A DNA stretch of 64,000 nucleotides from Mallotus nudiflorus (Eukaryota; Streptophyta; Magnoliopsida; Malpighiales; Euphorbiaceae): the NCBI GenBank assembly GCA_947683625.1, contig CANTUR010000644.1, forward strand, positions 609,501-673,500, read 5' to 3'. The notes beneath the pieces were generated by a model. It searched no databases. It had not been told where the DNA came from and saw only the letters and a list, made by a program, of their open reading frames with translations. Shown piece after piece: positions 1 through 12,398 of the stretch (position 1 is the stretch's first letter; the number at the start of each line of letters is the position of its first letter). The translations under genes were made by a program, and so were the position numbers.

Positions 1-343
1 TAAAACATATCTATGGAATTGAAATTGAAAATCAACAGAAATAGTGAAATTCTAAACTGACTTGAGGAAGACCGGATAAGATTCTATAGAAAGGAAAAAG
101 CCTAATTAACGGTAGAAATTTACTGAAGATATCACGTTTTATCAGAAAATCTGTCAAAATTTTGGCAGAGTCTCCTCTGTAAAATGGATATCTCTCTACC
201 ATAGTTAAAGTCATTCCTGCATAGAAAACGCACTTCTAATATTCACAGGTATTCATACTCGAGTCGAGCCTACAGACTACACTTAGCCTCGACCGAGATC
301 ACAACTTAATCAACACATCACAAAAATTTAAATCATTTCCCCC

Positions 344-374
<31 letters not shown>

Positions 375-1534
375 TATATTACTTAATTAAAATACTTATA
401 AATTTTATAAAAATTCTCTAACCGCCTAAATTTTAATAAAACCAATTAAAATATATGCTTAACTATAAAATAGCATAATTTACATACTTACCCATATAAT
501 AATAAAAGTATACATATTTAGTATATTATTAAAATAATATTGATAAAATTTCCTTTTTAATTCCTTTAATTATAATTAAAACCAACCACAATTTATTGTT
601 TAACTATAATTAACAAAAATTATGTTGCTACCACTATAATATACAAACTTATATAAGACACTATTAATACTAAAAATTCCTTGAAAATTATACAAATATC
701 TAAAATTATTTTCTCTACATTAAACACCTTAATGTAATTAAAAACATATAATTGACTTCTAATTTCTTCCAAATTTATAAATTTAGTTTAATATCCACAT
801 TTGACATAAACTTCAAAATAATTACAAAAATAGTATAAAATTCACAAAATCATAAATTAAATCCTAAAATTAATAACAACTACCCTAATTACTAACTAAA
901 CCCAAATAATTATCAAAAAAAATATCAAATAAATGTCAAATAATTATGTAAACATTTAATAATTCACCAAAATTCCCAAGAAAAATCAAAACTAACATCA
1001 TCAAACAATAAACAACCACAACAATCCTAGGATCTACCAAAACCATCAAGAATCGAGAGGAATAAATAAAGAAATGAGTGAGTGCTACTCACTGTCCAGC
1101 AGAGCAGATCAAAGGAGGAAGAAGAAGGCTTGCTGCCACCAGAAATGGAGGACGATGGAGGCAGCTCGGCACAGCAGGGAAGCAACATAGACGAAGGAGG
1201 ATCGAAGCTGGGCGGAACTGGAAGTGTAGGCCTATCACGCGAGGAAGAGAAGGTGTTGCTTGGAGAAGAAGAAGAAGAGCAGCAACAGCACCTAGGTAGC
1301 TCGGTCCACGGCAGAAATGGTGGTTTTCAGGCGGTGAGGGAGGCAGCACAGTGCAGGGAGAGAGAGCAGGGATGGTGCTGCTGGTTTTCGATCAGGAAGT
1401 GGTTTTGGACAGGAGATGTGTCCTTCTTCACCATTTTACATATATATATATATATATATATATTCATATGCGTACATATAGTATTCTCAAGTTCACATAT
1501 ATCTATATATATGTATATATTTATATATATATAA

Positions 1535-1587
<53 letters not shown>

Positions 1588-1670
1588 CTTACTTTGTATG
1601 ACATACATATTATATAATATATGTATACCCACATGCTTGTATACATACATACATACATACATATACATAC

Positions 1671-1769
<99 letters not shown>

Positions 1770-1923
1770 CACACCTATATCCATATATAATAATAAAATT
1801 TTAAAATAACAAAGTCTTAAAATAATATTAACATAAATACATACCAATTAAATAGCTAGATAATTAAAATTGTGCAATCTAATTTAAATATAATTATCAC
1901 TAACAAAAACGCATGGTGTTACA
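1..1923 (-). mobile_element. Ty3/gypsy LTR (subfamily A), truncated by window edge
   Basis: This is the promoter-proximal ~1.9 kb of a long LTR in minus orientation, recognised by base-level similarity to 60640-62856, to the intact element's LTRs (36445-39258, 44313-47086) and to 29952-33110. The outer end reads ...ggtgttaca at 1915-1923, matching the TGTAACACC start of this family on the minus strand. A short deletion just inside the end removes bases present in the sister copies. On the minus strand it has the GC-rich block (about 1080-1420), a 5' splice-like GTGAGT (GT at 1091-1092) and a pyrimidine-rich CAG just before the conserved block (AG at 217-218). Large (TA)n tracts at 1437-1770 lie in the U3 part. 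Whether it is solo or part of a full element cannot be seen. Confidence 0.85.
1437..1768. repeat. (TA)n and (CATA)n microsatellites in LTR U3
   Basis: Several long TA runs (about 1437-1462, 1540-1586, 1683-1767) are separated by a CATA/TACA tract at about 1640-1680. The same position in the sister LTRs also has TA runs of very different length. Open frames here are artefacts of the repeat. Confidence 0.9.
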
Positions 1924-3457
1924 AAAAACCTCAAGACTTTTGTTACTAGCTCTCGATACTTTAGTGAGTATGAGAAGCTGAAATAGTTTAGAATTTCTAG
2001 GTTTCAAGATCCCTAAATAACTATTTTTTCCACCTAATAATAGCTAACTCGCCTTAAATGGTATCAAAACAATGGAAAAGGTAGATTTCTAGACTCTTTA
2101 AAATTTGGGGACTAATCTAAAAAATTAAAAGACTTGAGGGCTAATAAGATTTGGTGAAAATTTTGAACGACTAAAAAATGTATGAAAGGTACCATTTTGA
2201 AACAAAAAGAAAAGTGATAAAAAGAAACAAATCAAAATTGTGGAACCAATTTGAAACAACAATTAAACTTAACTAAACATTTATACCATGAACCCTAATA
2301 TTTGGAGTTGTAGGAGTAGCAAGAGTAGCAATAGTATATTTTGTGTTATTATTATTATCTACCATAAATAAACGTGATTTTTCCTTTCTATTAAATTATA
2401 TTAAAATTTTTAATTTTTGAATGTTAAAGGAGAGAAAAATTGTAAATTTTAACAAATTTTTACCAAAATGGTTTTAAAATGAAATCAGAGTAAAAACTCG
2501 TAAAACTCTATAATAAAATGCTTAAATCATAAGGTATTTATCTATAGTTATCCCTACAATTTAATTTTATTATGAAGATTATCCCTACAATTTAATTTTA
2601 TTATGAAGAAAAAATAATTTTTAAAATTATAGAAATAGTCAGGTGAATCACATATAAAATAATTTTATTATCAAAAATTACTATTATATTGACATTTTAT
2701 CCTAAAAATAATGATAATTTTATTTGACAAGTTAGTAATATGTAATTAAAATGAAATAATGTACCTTCAAATATCAATAAAAAATTACAGAATGTTAAGA
2801 GAAATATCATCTTTTTTTTTTGTTTATCCCAAAATTTTATTCTTTCTCTTTCGACTAACACATATATAAAAATGAAAAAATACTGATCTGAAAATTTTTA
2901 TTATTTTTGTCTCCAACAACACCAAAAAAAAAAAAAAACGGATAAAAATTATACAATTAAATAACAGATAATAATATTATTATTTTTCATCTTTTTTTTT
3001 ATTATTTTTTACCCATCAAACTTCCAGAAAAATTGTTTAATCTTTTATTTTATTTTTTTATTCTATAAATTAATTAATGTCACGACTGCTTCACTTTCTT
3101 TTTTGTCTTTTTGAGAATGGCTCTTTCACTCTTTGACTTCAAAATTACTAGATATTACAGAAATTGAGATTAGCTTTCATGCAATGCAACGCACTTTTTC
3201 TTTTTCTTTTTTTTTTTTTTAAAAAAAAAACTTCTCAAAGGTCTATCTATAATTTCAAATTTTCATTTTCATTTGCTGAATTTTTAACAGTTTGAACTTG
3301 GAGGCGTTTGTTTGGTAAAAAAAATGAGGGTAAGAATCAGAATTGGAACGATCAATTCTGATTTCTAGTATTTGATTGACTAAAATTAATATGATAATGA
3401 GAATATGATTTTATCATCAATGGAAAAAACATCAACACCTTTGAGTCTAATGCCTTG
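1924..3457. other. AT-rich intergenic sequence
   Basis: I see no coding sequence or recognisable element here. It contains a perfect two-copy tandem duplication of 31 bp at 2548-2609, poly-A and poly-T runs, and the upstream region of the terpene synthase relic. The phrase gcgtttgtttggtaa near 3305 resembles common plant MITE ends, but no partner end was found. Confidence 0.6.
2548..2609. repeat. 31-bp tandem duplication
   Basis: Two adjacent identical copies of a 31-base unit starting ttatccctac, beginning at 2548 and 2579. Confidence 0.85.
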
Positions 3458-3466
3458 TATATAAAG
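3458..3466 (+). promoter_or_regulatory. TATA box of the terpene synthase relic
   Basis: TATATAAAG lies 80 bp upstream of the first ATG (3538) of the terpene synthase exon 1. Spacing and sequence fit a plant core promoter, so the gene probably decayed in place with its promoter rather than as a processed copy. Confidence 0.6.
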
Positions 3467-3537
3467 GGTTGTTAGTTGTGGTGGAGTTGTATAATTCAAA
3501 AGAATCAAACAATCTAAATTTCCTGATTTTTCTATAA

Positions 3538-4774
3538 ATGATGTCTCTTAGCCAGTTTACACCAACCAACAACGCTTCTTCTGAATCTATAATAAGGAGA
3601 TCGGCCAATTATCAACCTCCTATTTGGGATAACGATTTTGTTCAATCACTGGAACCTGAATATGCGGTAAACTTAATTAATTGTTTTCTTTTTATTTAAT
3701 TTTAGTGCATAATGCAATTTTTTCTCCCTACCAGCTAAATTATGATCTATGATTTTTTTTTTTTTTTAAAAGTCCTTACTATCTCTTATTTATTTGCTAT
3801 TAATTTTAATTTTAAATTTTTGATTGATTACGTCTCCACAAAAATATAAGTAAAGATAAATTTAAAAAAAAAATCAATGAAAAACTTTTTCGCTATTGTG
3901 AATCTATGAATATATATTATTTATTATCAAATTATAAAAGAGAGATGCAAAAAGTTCTTTCTTTGGTGAAAAAATCACACCAACTTAAATTATTATTCAA
4001 TTTTAGGTGTCTTTATTGTAAGATGGTATAAATATATAAATAATATCCCAACTTTTTCACTTTTATTATTTTTGTGTTTGAATAATTTTTTTATAGTTAG
4101 GTTTATGAACTTAAAAAAATTCTAAAATTGTATCTCTAACAGATTTTATATATCAAAATATTTATTTATCTTATTTTAAGTAATAAATTGATTTAAATAT
4201 TTTTTTAATATTATATACATTTTTATTTTTAATTTAAAAAATTTATTTTTTCTCTTATATATATTAAATATCAAAGAAAAATATATCAAATATTATTAAA
4301 ATAAAATAAAAATAAAAATATCATTATTGAAAAATAAAAATATTTTATTTTATTTTAAAATTTATTAGAAAGAGTGAAAAAAACACAATTTAACTAAAAT
4401 AAAAATAGAAGTAAAAGTATATTTATTATAATAAAAAAAGAATAAAATCATGAATAAAAATTCAATTGAATTATTGTAAATAATAAAATAAAAAGAGAAA
4501 AGATTAATTTTTCCAGTTTAATATGTTAAATAGAATAACTTTTTTCATTTCTATTAATTTAAAAAAAAAAAACAATTAGAATAAAAAAGAAAATAAAATT
4601 TAATATAAAAAATGATATTTAAGTCAATTTATTATTTTTAATTTTTTTATAGGTTTAAACACTTAATTATTAAAAAAAAATTGAACACCAAAATAGTAAA
4701 AAATAAAAAGTTCGGACATCATTTATACATTTATCTAATTTTCGAACACCACTTGTACGTTTATCTATCTATTG

Positions 4775-4809
<35 letters not shown>

Positions 4810-5932
4810 TAAAGGGAGAGGAATATGTTGCAAAAATCAACAAGCTCAAAGGAGATGTGAAGATTATGTTTCAAGACGCAAAGGACTCATCTTTGGATAG
4901 ACTTGAGATGATTGATTCCATGCAAAGACTTGGATTTGCGTACCACTTTGAGGATGAAATAAATGAAGCACTCAACAGCATATCCAACTTGAGAGGAGTA
5001 TGCCAATAAAATTAGAGGACTTGTACGCGGTTGCTCTCGAATTTAGACTCTTACGAAAGCATGGGTATGACGTCAATCAGGGTAAGATAAAGCTATTATT
5101 AGTTTATTTATTATTTATTTGATAGTACTCGTAGCTCACACGAGAAAAATAGTACACATCATATTTTAATCTAATTAAGCCATCATAAAAATTGATTTGG
5201 TGTTTTATTAATTTGAAATATTTCATTAGTAAAAAAGCAATTATAATTGGCCAATAAATTTAGGTTTAGTGAAATTAATTTTTCTCTAGTCTTTAAGCTT
5301 CTTAATTTGCATCAGTTAGTGTAATTTACTCAAAAAAAATTATTATATATTTAAGTGGGCATCTGTTATTGTTAGACTTACAGATGATCTAGCAACCTCT
5401 TCAGTATGTAACTTAAAATTTTCTCTGTTAAGATATATATTAATTTGTTTTTCATTATTTTTTTATTTTCTGATAATTATATTTCTTTCGTTTCTTTTTA
5501 ATTATTATTTTAAATTAAATTTTTTATTTCAATTTATTTATCGTTTTCAATTACCTAGATATTTTAGATACTTTTTTTTATTATATCCTTATTTATACAT
5601 ATAATACTTTTAAGAATACACAAAATTAATAATTAATTGAGAAAATTGTTATAAAGATAGTATAATATTATATATATATATATATATATAATAATTACAT
5701 TTCTTAATTTATGTACATAATTTTTAAACGACAGTTAAAAAGAAACAGATAAAGTATAAAATTTAGAATTCCATTGCACCTTTTATTATTTATATTTTAG
5801 CACAAATTAAGGTCTTATATGTTCTTTATATACACGTGTTGAGAAATTAAAATTAATTTTTTAGCTTTTTACTTAGACTCATTAGGCTAAGTATAATTAA
5901 AATTTAGGCTAAGTATAATTTTAAGCCTAATG

Positions 5933-5982
<50 letters not shown>

Positions 5983-6295
5983 TATTTAGTATGAAATGAA
6001 AAGAGGAGATACTCCTAAAGCAATTCAATGTTACATGCATAAAACTAGAGCTTCAGAAGAAACAGCTCATGAGCACGTGAACTATTTAATTGGTGAAGCA
6101 TGGAAGAAGATTAATGAGGATCACATCCAGAATACCACCTTGCCACAAGCTTTCAGTAATTTTGCAATGGACATAGCAAGGATGTCTCTGTGTATCTACA
6201 AATATGGAGATGGGTTTGGCGTCAATCCAAATCTTGAGACTAAGGATCAAGTGATATCTTTATCTTTTCAACCCATTTCCCTTCTCAATAGATAA
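3538..6295 (+). pseudogene. Terpene synthase (TPS-b-like) pseudogene with internal deletion
   Basis: Terpene synthases convert geranyl or farnesyl diphosphate into mono- or sesquiterpenes. Exon 1 (3538-3666, 43 codons, donor GTAAAC) starts with ATG ATG and has the RR(x8)W motif (RRSANYQPPIW), with no clear plastid transit peptide before it. Exon 2 (4815-5081, acceptor AAAG, donor GTAAGA) encodes the alpha-domain stretch with GFAYHFEDEI and LEDLYAVALEFRLLRKHG. Those two parts are in different frames: a one-base-type indel near 4995-5005 leads to TAA at 5007-5009. Exons 3-5, including the DDxxD metal site, are absent. Only about 270 bp separate exon 2 from a 5'-truncated exon 6 (about 5355-5403) encoding VIVRLTDDLATSS, before donor GTATGT. 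The last exon is 5990-6295. With exon 7 the second metal motif (DDLxTSxxE) is intact. The DDxxD loss and the frameshift make it non-functional. RR(x8)W points to TPS-b. Confidence 0.88.
5990..6295 (+). CDS. Terpene synthase terminal exon (intact exon of a pseudogene)
   Basis: Acceptor TTTAG at 5985-5989 opens an uninterrupted exon of about 101 codons ending in TAA at 6293-6295. It carries the family's last-exon signature EMKRGDTPKAIQCYM, then the helix J/K region (ASEETAHEHV, LIGEAWKKIN) and the C-terminal RMSLCIYKYGDGFG. Its first codons supply the glutamate completing the NSE/DTE magnesium site begun in exon 6. The first residue is Tyr where Asp is usual. The exon is well preserved compared with exon 2, but it belongs to a gene lacking its catalytic middle. 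A long (TA)n tract (about 5936-5979) sits directly before the acceptor. Confidence 0.85.
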   Translation, partial: YEMKRGDTPKAIQCYMHKTRASEETAHEHVNYLIGEAWKKINEDHIQNTTLPQAFSNFAMDIARMSLCIYKYGDGFGVNPNLETKDQVISLSFQPISLLNR

Positions 6296-6315
6296 AAGTA
6301 ATATATTTAAAGTAG

Positions 6316-7600
6316 TCACTACAAGACAATAAAAATTATCACTAGTGTAAAAAAGTTGTCACAAAAAAATAAATGTGATAAGAAAAACTTGTCATGGAAC
6401 TGTCACATGTAACTCCATTACTAAAAGTCAATATTTATTTGTAACAATAAATATTATCATAACTATATAACGCTTATTATGTTTATAATAATTACTCTTG
6501 TATGTTTGATTTTAAGGTTACGTAATTAACATATAAGATTAAATAAGAATGTCAATATATATATCTTAATAACCCAATTATAACTTTATCTAAAAGTTAT
6601 GCTAAAAAATTAAAAATAAAGTTTTCATTTAAACCAAACGCACTCACTTAAATTTACAAATGAATTTCATAAATTTTATGAAATTTATTTAAATCAAACA
6701 CACTTTTAGTCCTCCTGAATCATAAATTTAGCTCAAAAAGTGTTTCTTTGCTGCTCCAATGAACTCTTGGAGTGAATGAATTTTTCTTGTGAGATGGCTC
6801 ATTGGCAATGGTAAAATGCACCTTCAAAAAAAATAATAAATAAAAAGAAGAGATATGCTCTTGGCCAATACACAGGTGACTACAATCAGTTAACAAATGC
6901 AAACAGGTTTAGCTCTATCAACTTCTCATGAACAAGCTATTTTCATCTTAAAATTCAATTACTTTATATGGATCCTTCTCATCCTAATCAATCAAGCAAA
7001 AATTTACCAGGGGAGAATCAGTGTTGTTTAACCAGCGAAAAAATTATAGCAAAAATTAAATTTAAAATAAAAAGATAGAAAATTTACTAAATTAAAATCA
7101 ATTGCGGCAATAACATATTTCATATTTTCTGAATATAAAACCAATTAATTTATCGCTAATATTATTTTTGTTATGAATATAAATGAGTTGTCACCATCAA
7201 TTTTGCAGCCACAAGTTCAGAATTGTTAGAAAATATACAATTATATTTGTCACAAAAAGTTCTTAATTATTAACCACGTCATCTGGTTATTGAAAATATA
7301 TTCTTAATTATTAAGATAAATTAGCAGTTTATAATAGTGACATTTCTTTTTATTATATCACAATAGCTTCAAATTCGTGTGACTAAAAAAAAAATTATTG
7401 TTACAAAAACATATTATGTACATTGATAATATTTTTTACTACAAAATAAATATCACAAGTAAATCTTTTTTTTTTAATAATTGTCACTTAATATGAAAGT
7501 AGATTACAATTGAATTAAAAATATTGATGACAATATTAACTGATATCCCTTTTATATATACGACAACTTTAACTTGTCAATAATTAATTTTTAGCTACCT
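6316..7600. mobile_element. Possible CACTA (En/Spm)-like remnant
   Basis: CACTACAAGA at 6316-6325 matches the usual terminus of plant CACTA elements, and the following ~1.2 kb contains many short TGTCAC/GTGAC-type motifs in both orientations, like subterminal repeats. No matching CTTGTAGTG end was found, so the far boundary is a guess and no transposase is visible. Confidence 0.3.
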
Positions 7601-9155
7601 TGTATATTATTATTATTATTATTATTATTATTAAGAATAATAATAATAACAATAACAATAAGAATACGGCCTGCAAAGCTTGGTCTCGCTAAAGTACCGC
7701 TTAGCCTTTCTATTTTTACTCCTTATAAAATTAGAACTTCTCCTATTTGCGATTCTTTCACTATAAGTTAATAACTTTATTTTATTTGTTTATTTCATTT
7801 GATTATTCATCCATTTATTATTATTTTATTATATTATATTATTTATTTCATAACCCGTAGAGTAGCGATTTTACATCCATTGAAGTAATCAACTTATTTT
7901 TAACATTGTATTAATAATTTTATTTGACATACTTATTTTGTTTTCATATGTTTATACGTGAAATTAACTTTTTAAATAATAATGTATCTATCATTTCCCT
8001 TTTTTTCTATATAATTGACACATTTATTAATTTTATATTATGTATGGTTCACACAAACTTTTATCATTCTTTTAAGAGTTAGACTCAAATTCTGCATTAT
8101 TTAATATATTAAAATAATATTTGACAGTAAAAATTACATTTTTTTATAGCTTGTTCATTTGATATAAATCCAAAAAATTCACATGAAAATATTTATAAAA
8201 TTCATAAAGTATAATTAGTACTTGCACACCGAAATTTGAATAACCTAATGACATCACTCTTTTCAAGACATATATAAGTTAAAATTTGATTTTTACCTCC
8301 ATCTGTAATTTCAAAAAAATTAATATTTATGTTAAATTAATATATAAATTATTAAAACCAAAGTTTTATCCATAAAATATGTTGAGAAAAAAAATAGATA
8401 CAAGAAAGGGTAGAATAAGACAAATAATGTATTTAAGTATTAATTTTGTGATTGGTTACATTTTCAAGTTATGAACTATTCGATGTGTTATATGTATATA
8501 TATATTAGATGCTTACCTCATTACCCACCCATCATCAAGTAGATATTGGTATTAGATTTAAAGTTTGTAATATAGTGGCTTCTAATATTGTATCATTTCC
8601 TGCAACGTTTGCTTCTTCTTTTTCCTATGACTGGAAAAGTTATCATGTAATACCTGTATTTTAGAATAGTATATTTTTATTTTTTTATTTATTATTAATT
8701 TTCTTTTATAAAGTGTGAATTAAAAATAATATATAAATAAGTACATTTTTAGTATGAACAAACTTTTCCCTTGTGACAACTTCTAATTCATGGTTATTTA
8801 TAATATTTTTATTTTCATCTTTTTTATTTTTATGATTTTTAAAAATTCAAAATTTAAATGATTTATATTTTGTTGAAAAAATATTTTTAAAATCATACAA
8901 AATATAAAAAAATTGATATGATAATCTCTAACTATTTGTGAATTAATATTTAGTTGATCGTGCTAGATTATCTGTATATTTTTATCATATTAAAATTATG
9001 TCTAGCATGTTGCTTTACTCTTATTATGATAAAACTTTTTAAATGAAATCTCTCAAAATTTTATATTATTCTCATGCATAGGGCGATAATCAAATTATGT
9101 TCATAAATATTACCATCATATTATAAGGTGTGGTACATGAGCATTAACATGATGT
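7601..9155. other. AT-rich intergenic sequence with (ATT)n tract
   Basis: An ATT/AAT microsatellite lies at about 7603-7660. No gene, RNA gene or recognisable element was seen in the remainder. Confidence 0.6.
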
Positions 9156-9160
9156 TCACA

Positions 9161-12100
9161 TGTAATATCCCGTGTTTTTAAAATATTTTTACACTGTACC
9201 GGGATATGCAGTGTTAATAATTTCTGTATATTACATGATATTTTTACGAGTTGATATGTATTTTAAACCTATTTTAATTCCTGTATATTATTTACAGTGC
9301 TTTACGTAAAATTTTCCCGGAACTTGTATTTTCGGGGAAATTTTTACGTAAACAATGTATTATTAATTATTTTAAATGTATTTACGGACTTGCATGAACT
9401 CATGCGTATTTTTAAATTATTAAATAAAGCCTGTGTGTGTATATTTATTTAATTAGGGTTTATTATTACCCTAATATTTTATTAAGTATTTATTTATTTT
9501 ATTGTTATTTAATTAATTTTATTTAGTATAAATTATTAAAATATTAAATTTTATGTGTGTGGTGTATATTTGATGTGTGTAATTTAATATTATTTTAATA
9601 TATAGTATAAAGTATATATATATACATATATTTGTCAAAATTACAAAAGAATTGGAAAATTACACATTTGCCCCCGACTATCCCTTTCTTCCCCGATCGA
9701 TTCCCTTCTCCGTTCCCGGTCGCTGCCGTGCCGTTTCTTCATTGTGGGTGTGCCGTCCGGTGTGCCACCGTCTTCCCCGACCAATTCCGCCGCCTGAGGA
9801 GGCCGTTTCCGGGGCCTGGAAGTCGATTTTGGCCAGAGAAGCCGAAAATCGATCCACCGTCGATCACGCCGATTCCGACCACCGTTTTCGACACCGCCGA
9901 TCTCTTTCTTCTCCTTGAGCTCCAGTGAGTGTAATTCTAGCTTTGTTTTGAGCTAAAATGGTATAGAATTGCTTAGGTTTTGATTTTTCAATTTCGGCCT
10001 ATTAGGGTTTTTGATTTTTTTTGAGCTTTGAATTGGATGATTCATGGAAACTCCCTTCACAAATGTTGTTCCTAGTAGCTTAATCTACATTTATGAATTT
10101 TTGTAGAATTTTTGGAGATTTTTTGGATTTTTGGGTATTTTTGAATATTTTAATATTATTTTCTAATTTTCGGAAATTAATTATTTAAATTATGAAATTG
10201 GATTTTATGGTTGAATTAGGTGTTGAAATGAATTATAGGAATTTATTTGGATTTTTTATGAATTTCTAAGTATTTATTTTGAATTATTGAAGTTTATGTG
10301 ATTTTGAGAAATTAGGGTTAATTGTGTTTTAAATTGAATTTAATTGGTTAATTGAGTTTAATTATTAATATTATTGATAAATATGTTGAGAAAATTAATT
10401 TTGGATAATTGTATGATTTTTGGTGAATTTTTGAAGTAATTTAAGTATATTTATATATATAGGGGTATTTTGGTAATTTTACCCTAAATTGTCTAAAAAT
10501 GTAATTTAATTGGTTTTAATATTTATTTAAGGTATAAAAATGATTTCTACAAAATATTTGGTATTTTTAACTAATTAAAACTATTTTTCGTGAATTATTT
10601 TCAATTATATATATAATATACGGTTTTTCTAATAAAATGAGTTTTAATCGGTTTTTACAGTGTTTTAAGGTTAATTATGTAATTTTTACCTATGAGATGT
10701 ATAACTATGTTGTGAGGATATTTTTGGTATATTTGGAATATGTTCTGTGTTTGTGGACCCCGGTCGGTGGACTGTAGTTTGGAGTCCGACCGTGGGATTT
10801 TGATTGTGTTGAGCCTATTTTTCGAAGTGTATTTTCTTTGCAGGGTCGGCTCTACTCTTTTGAGTAGAGAGATGTCCGTTTTACAGGGGAGGTTCTGTAG
10901 GATTTTCGGCAGAATTCTCGTAAAACGTGATGTCCAGTCGAACCCTAATTTCTGATTCTGTGTTAAATACTCTAGATTGAATTCTAGGATTTCTGATTAG
11001 GTTTATTCTGATATCAGTTATTTATTGCTTGTTTAGTTGCGCCGAGACCGAGGGCTAGTGGACCAGGCCCGTCGGACCTGTCTCGTGGAGCGCATTAGGT
11101 GAGTTACTATACTATATATATGCTTAGGATGCATGATTTAGAAATGCATGTTTTATGTTGATTAAATATGCATGAATAATTTGATTATTTCTTAAGTTTA
11201 CATTAAGTATATTTTTGGTTTATTTTTGGTATATAATAAATTATATGCATGTTTTGTAAATAAAATATTTTTAAATATATTTCCAGCTTAATTTATAATT
11301 TGATTGAATGCATTTGATATATATATACTCGAAATATACCTGGTTTACTTTTGGTATATTTCCGGTATATATATATGGTTTATATTGCTATTTCATTTAA
11401 ATTCATGCATCATTTATTGTGAATGAATGATTTATATTATTAATGAAGGATATCGATAGAACGTGCTACCTAATGGGCAGCACTAGGACCGAGTACGTAC
11501 CGGTACGCCTATAGCTTTAGGCTATAATACTAACTTATTTGTGGATATTGATTGATTATGATTATTGATATGTGTGAGATATGGTTTGGAGGTGTGATTG
11601 CTGGAGCTCGGTTGACTAAGTGTCTCGGGGCCAATCACACTGGCAGTCAGATTGCTGGAGCTCGGTTGACTTAGTGTCTCGGGGCCAGTCTACTGTCCAT
11701 ATGGATTAAGTGGATATATTTGGAATAAGTGAGCATGTATGGCTAGAGTGTTGTTTAACACTATTTTCTGAGGTTGCGATATTCTAGGGTTCTATGTGAT
11801 CCTTTATAAAAGAGGTTTTTCAGATAATATATATAAAAATGATTTTATTGCATCTGTGTGAATTTGCCTGTATATATACATATTATATGTATACCGTTGA
11901 CTGTATGCATTATCACTTAGTGTGTATGTATATATATTATAGTAATTCACTCAGTGAGGTCTGACTCCCCTCCGTTGACTATTTTTCAGGAGAGTCAACA
12001 TCCTCAGACCTCAGTAGCAGGTCGATACGCCGGATTTCTTCCGCCCCGGCTTCTTTATGTAAATTATCTACTTGAGTCTTATTTATTTTATCTAGGCACT

Positions 12101-12393
12101 GCAGTAGTTGTGAATTAAAGTATTGGATTTCATGTATTTTATTTTAAAGAGATGTATTATGTTGAAACTGGATTTGTATTAAAGAGATTATGTATCTATG
12201 AGATGGGATTTTGATTTAAATCCAGTTGATGTGAATAATATTATGATATTATGATTTTTATTTCCGCTGCATATTAAATTGTTATTGTTGTTATGGCATG
12301 ATTTATTTTATTTTTAGGCTTGCTACGGGTTCCGGATTCGAAAGAATTCCCGTTCCCTAGCGCCGGTCATGGCCTCTGTTTTGGGTCGTGACA
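9161..12393 (+). mobile_element. Solo gypsy LTR (subfamily B), TSD tcaca
   Basis: The 3233-bp LTR begins TGTAATATCC and ends GGGTCGTGACA, flanked by perfect 5-bp duplications tcaca (9156-9160 and 12394-12398). No internal region is present, so it formed by LTR-LTR recombination. Inner order: TA-rich U3 to about 9640; GC-rich block 9660-9924; 5' splice-like GTGAGT (GT at 9925-9926); T-rich TTTCTTTGCAG (AG at 10842-10843); conserved block beginning GGTCGGCTCTAC with an 8-bp-stem hairpin; GTAAAAC at 10920; TTTAG (AG 11037-11038); GTGAGT (GT 11099-11100); hairpin 11469-11487; two CTCGGTTGACT/CTCGGGGCC tandem units at about 11595-11700; and TATTTTTCAG (AG 11988-11989). The near-intact splice-like signals make this the clearest subfamily B copy. 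Confidence 0.95.
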
Positions 12394-12398
12394 TCACA

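Noticed and set aside
1082..1534. 150-codon open frame and overlapping frames on both strands over the LTR GC-rich block and TA tracts
   Set aside because: Frames run into (TA)n repeats (Ile-Tyr runs) and lie in LTR leader-like sequence. Sister LTRs do not keep the frame.
6720..6902. 60-codon minus-strand frame near the TPS relic
   Set aside because: Short, no homology recognised, and it lies in AT-rich possible transposon sequence.
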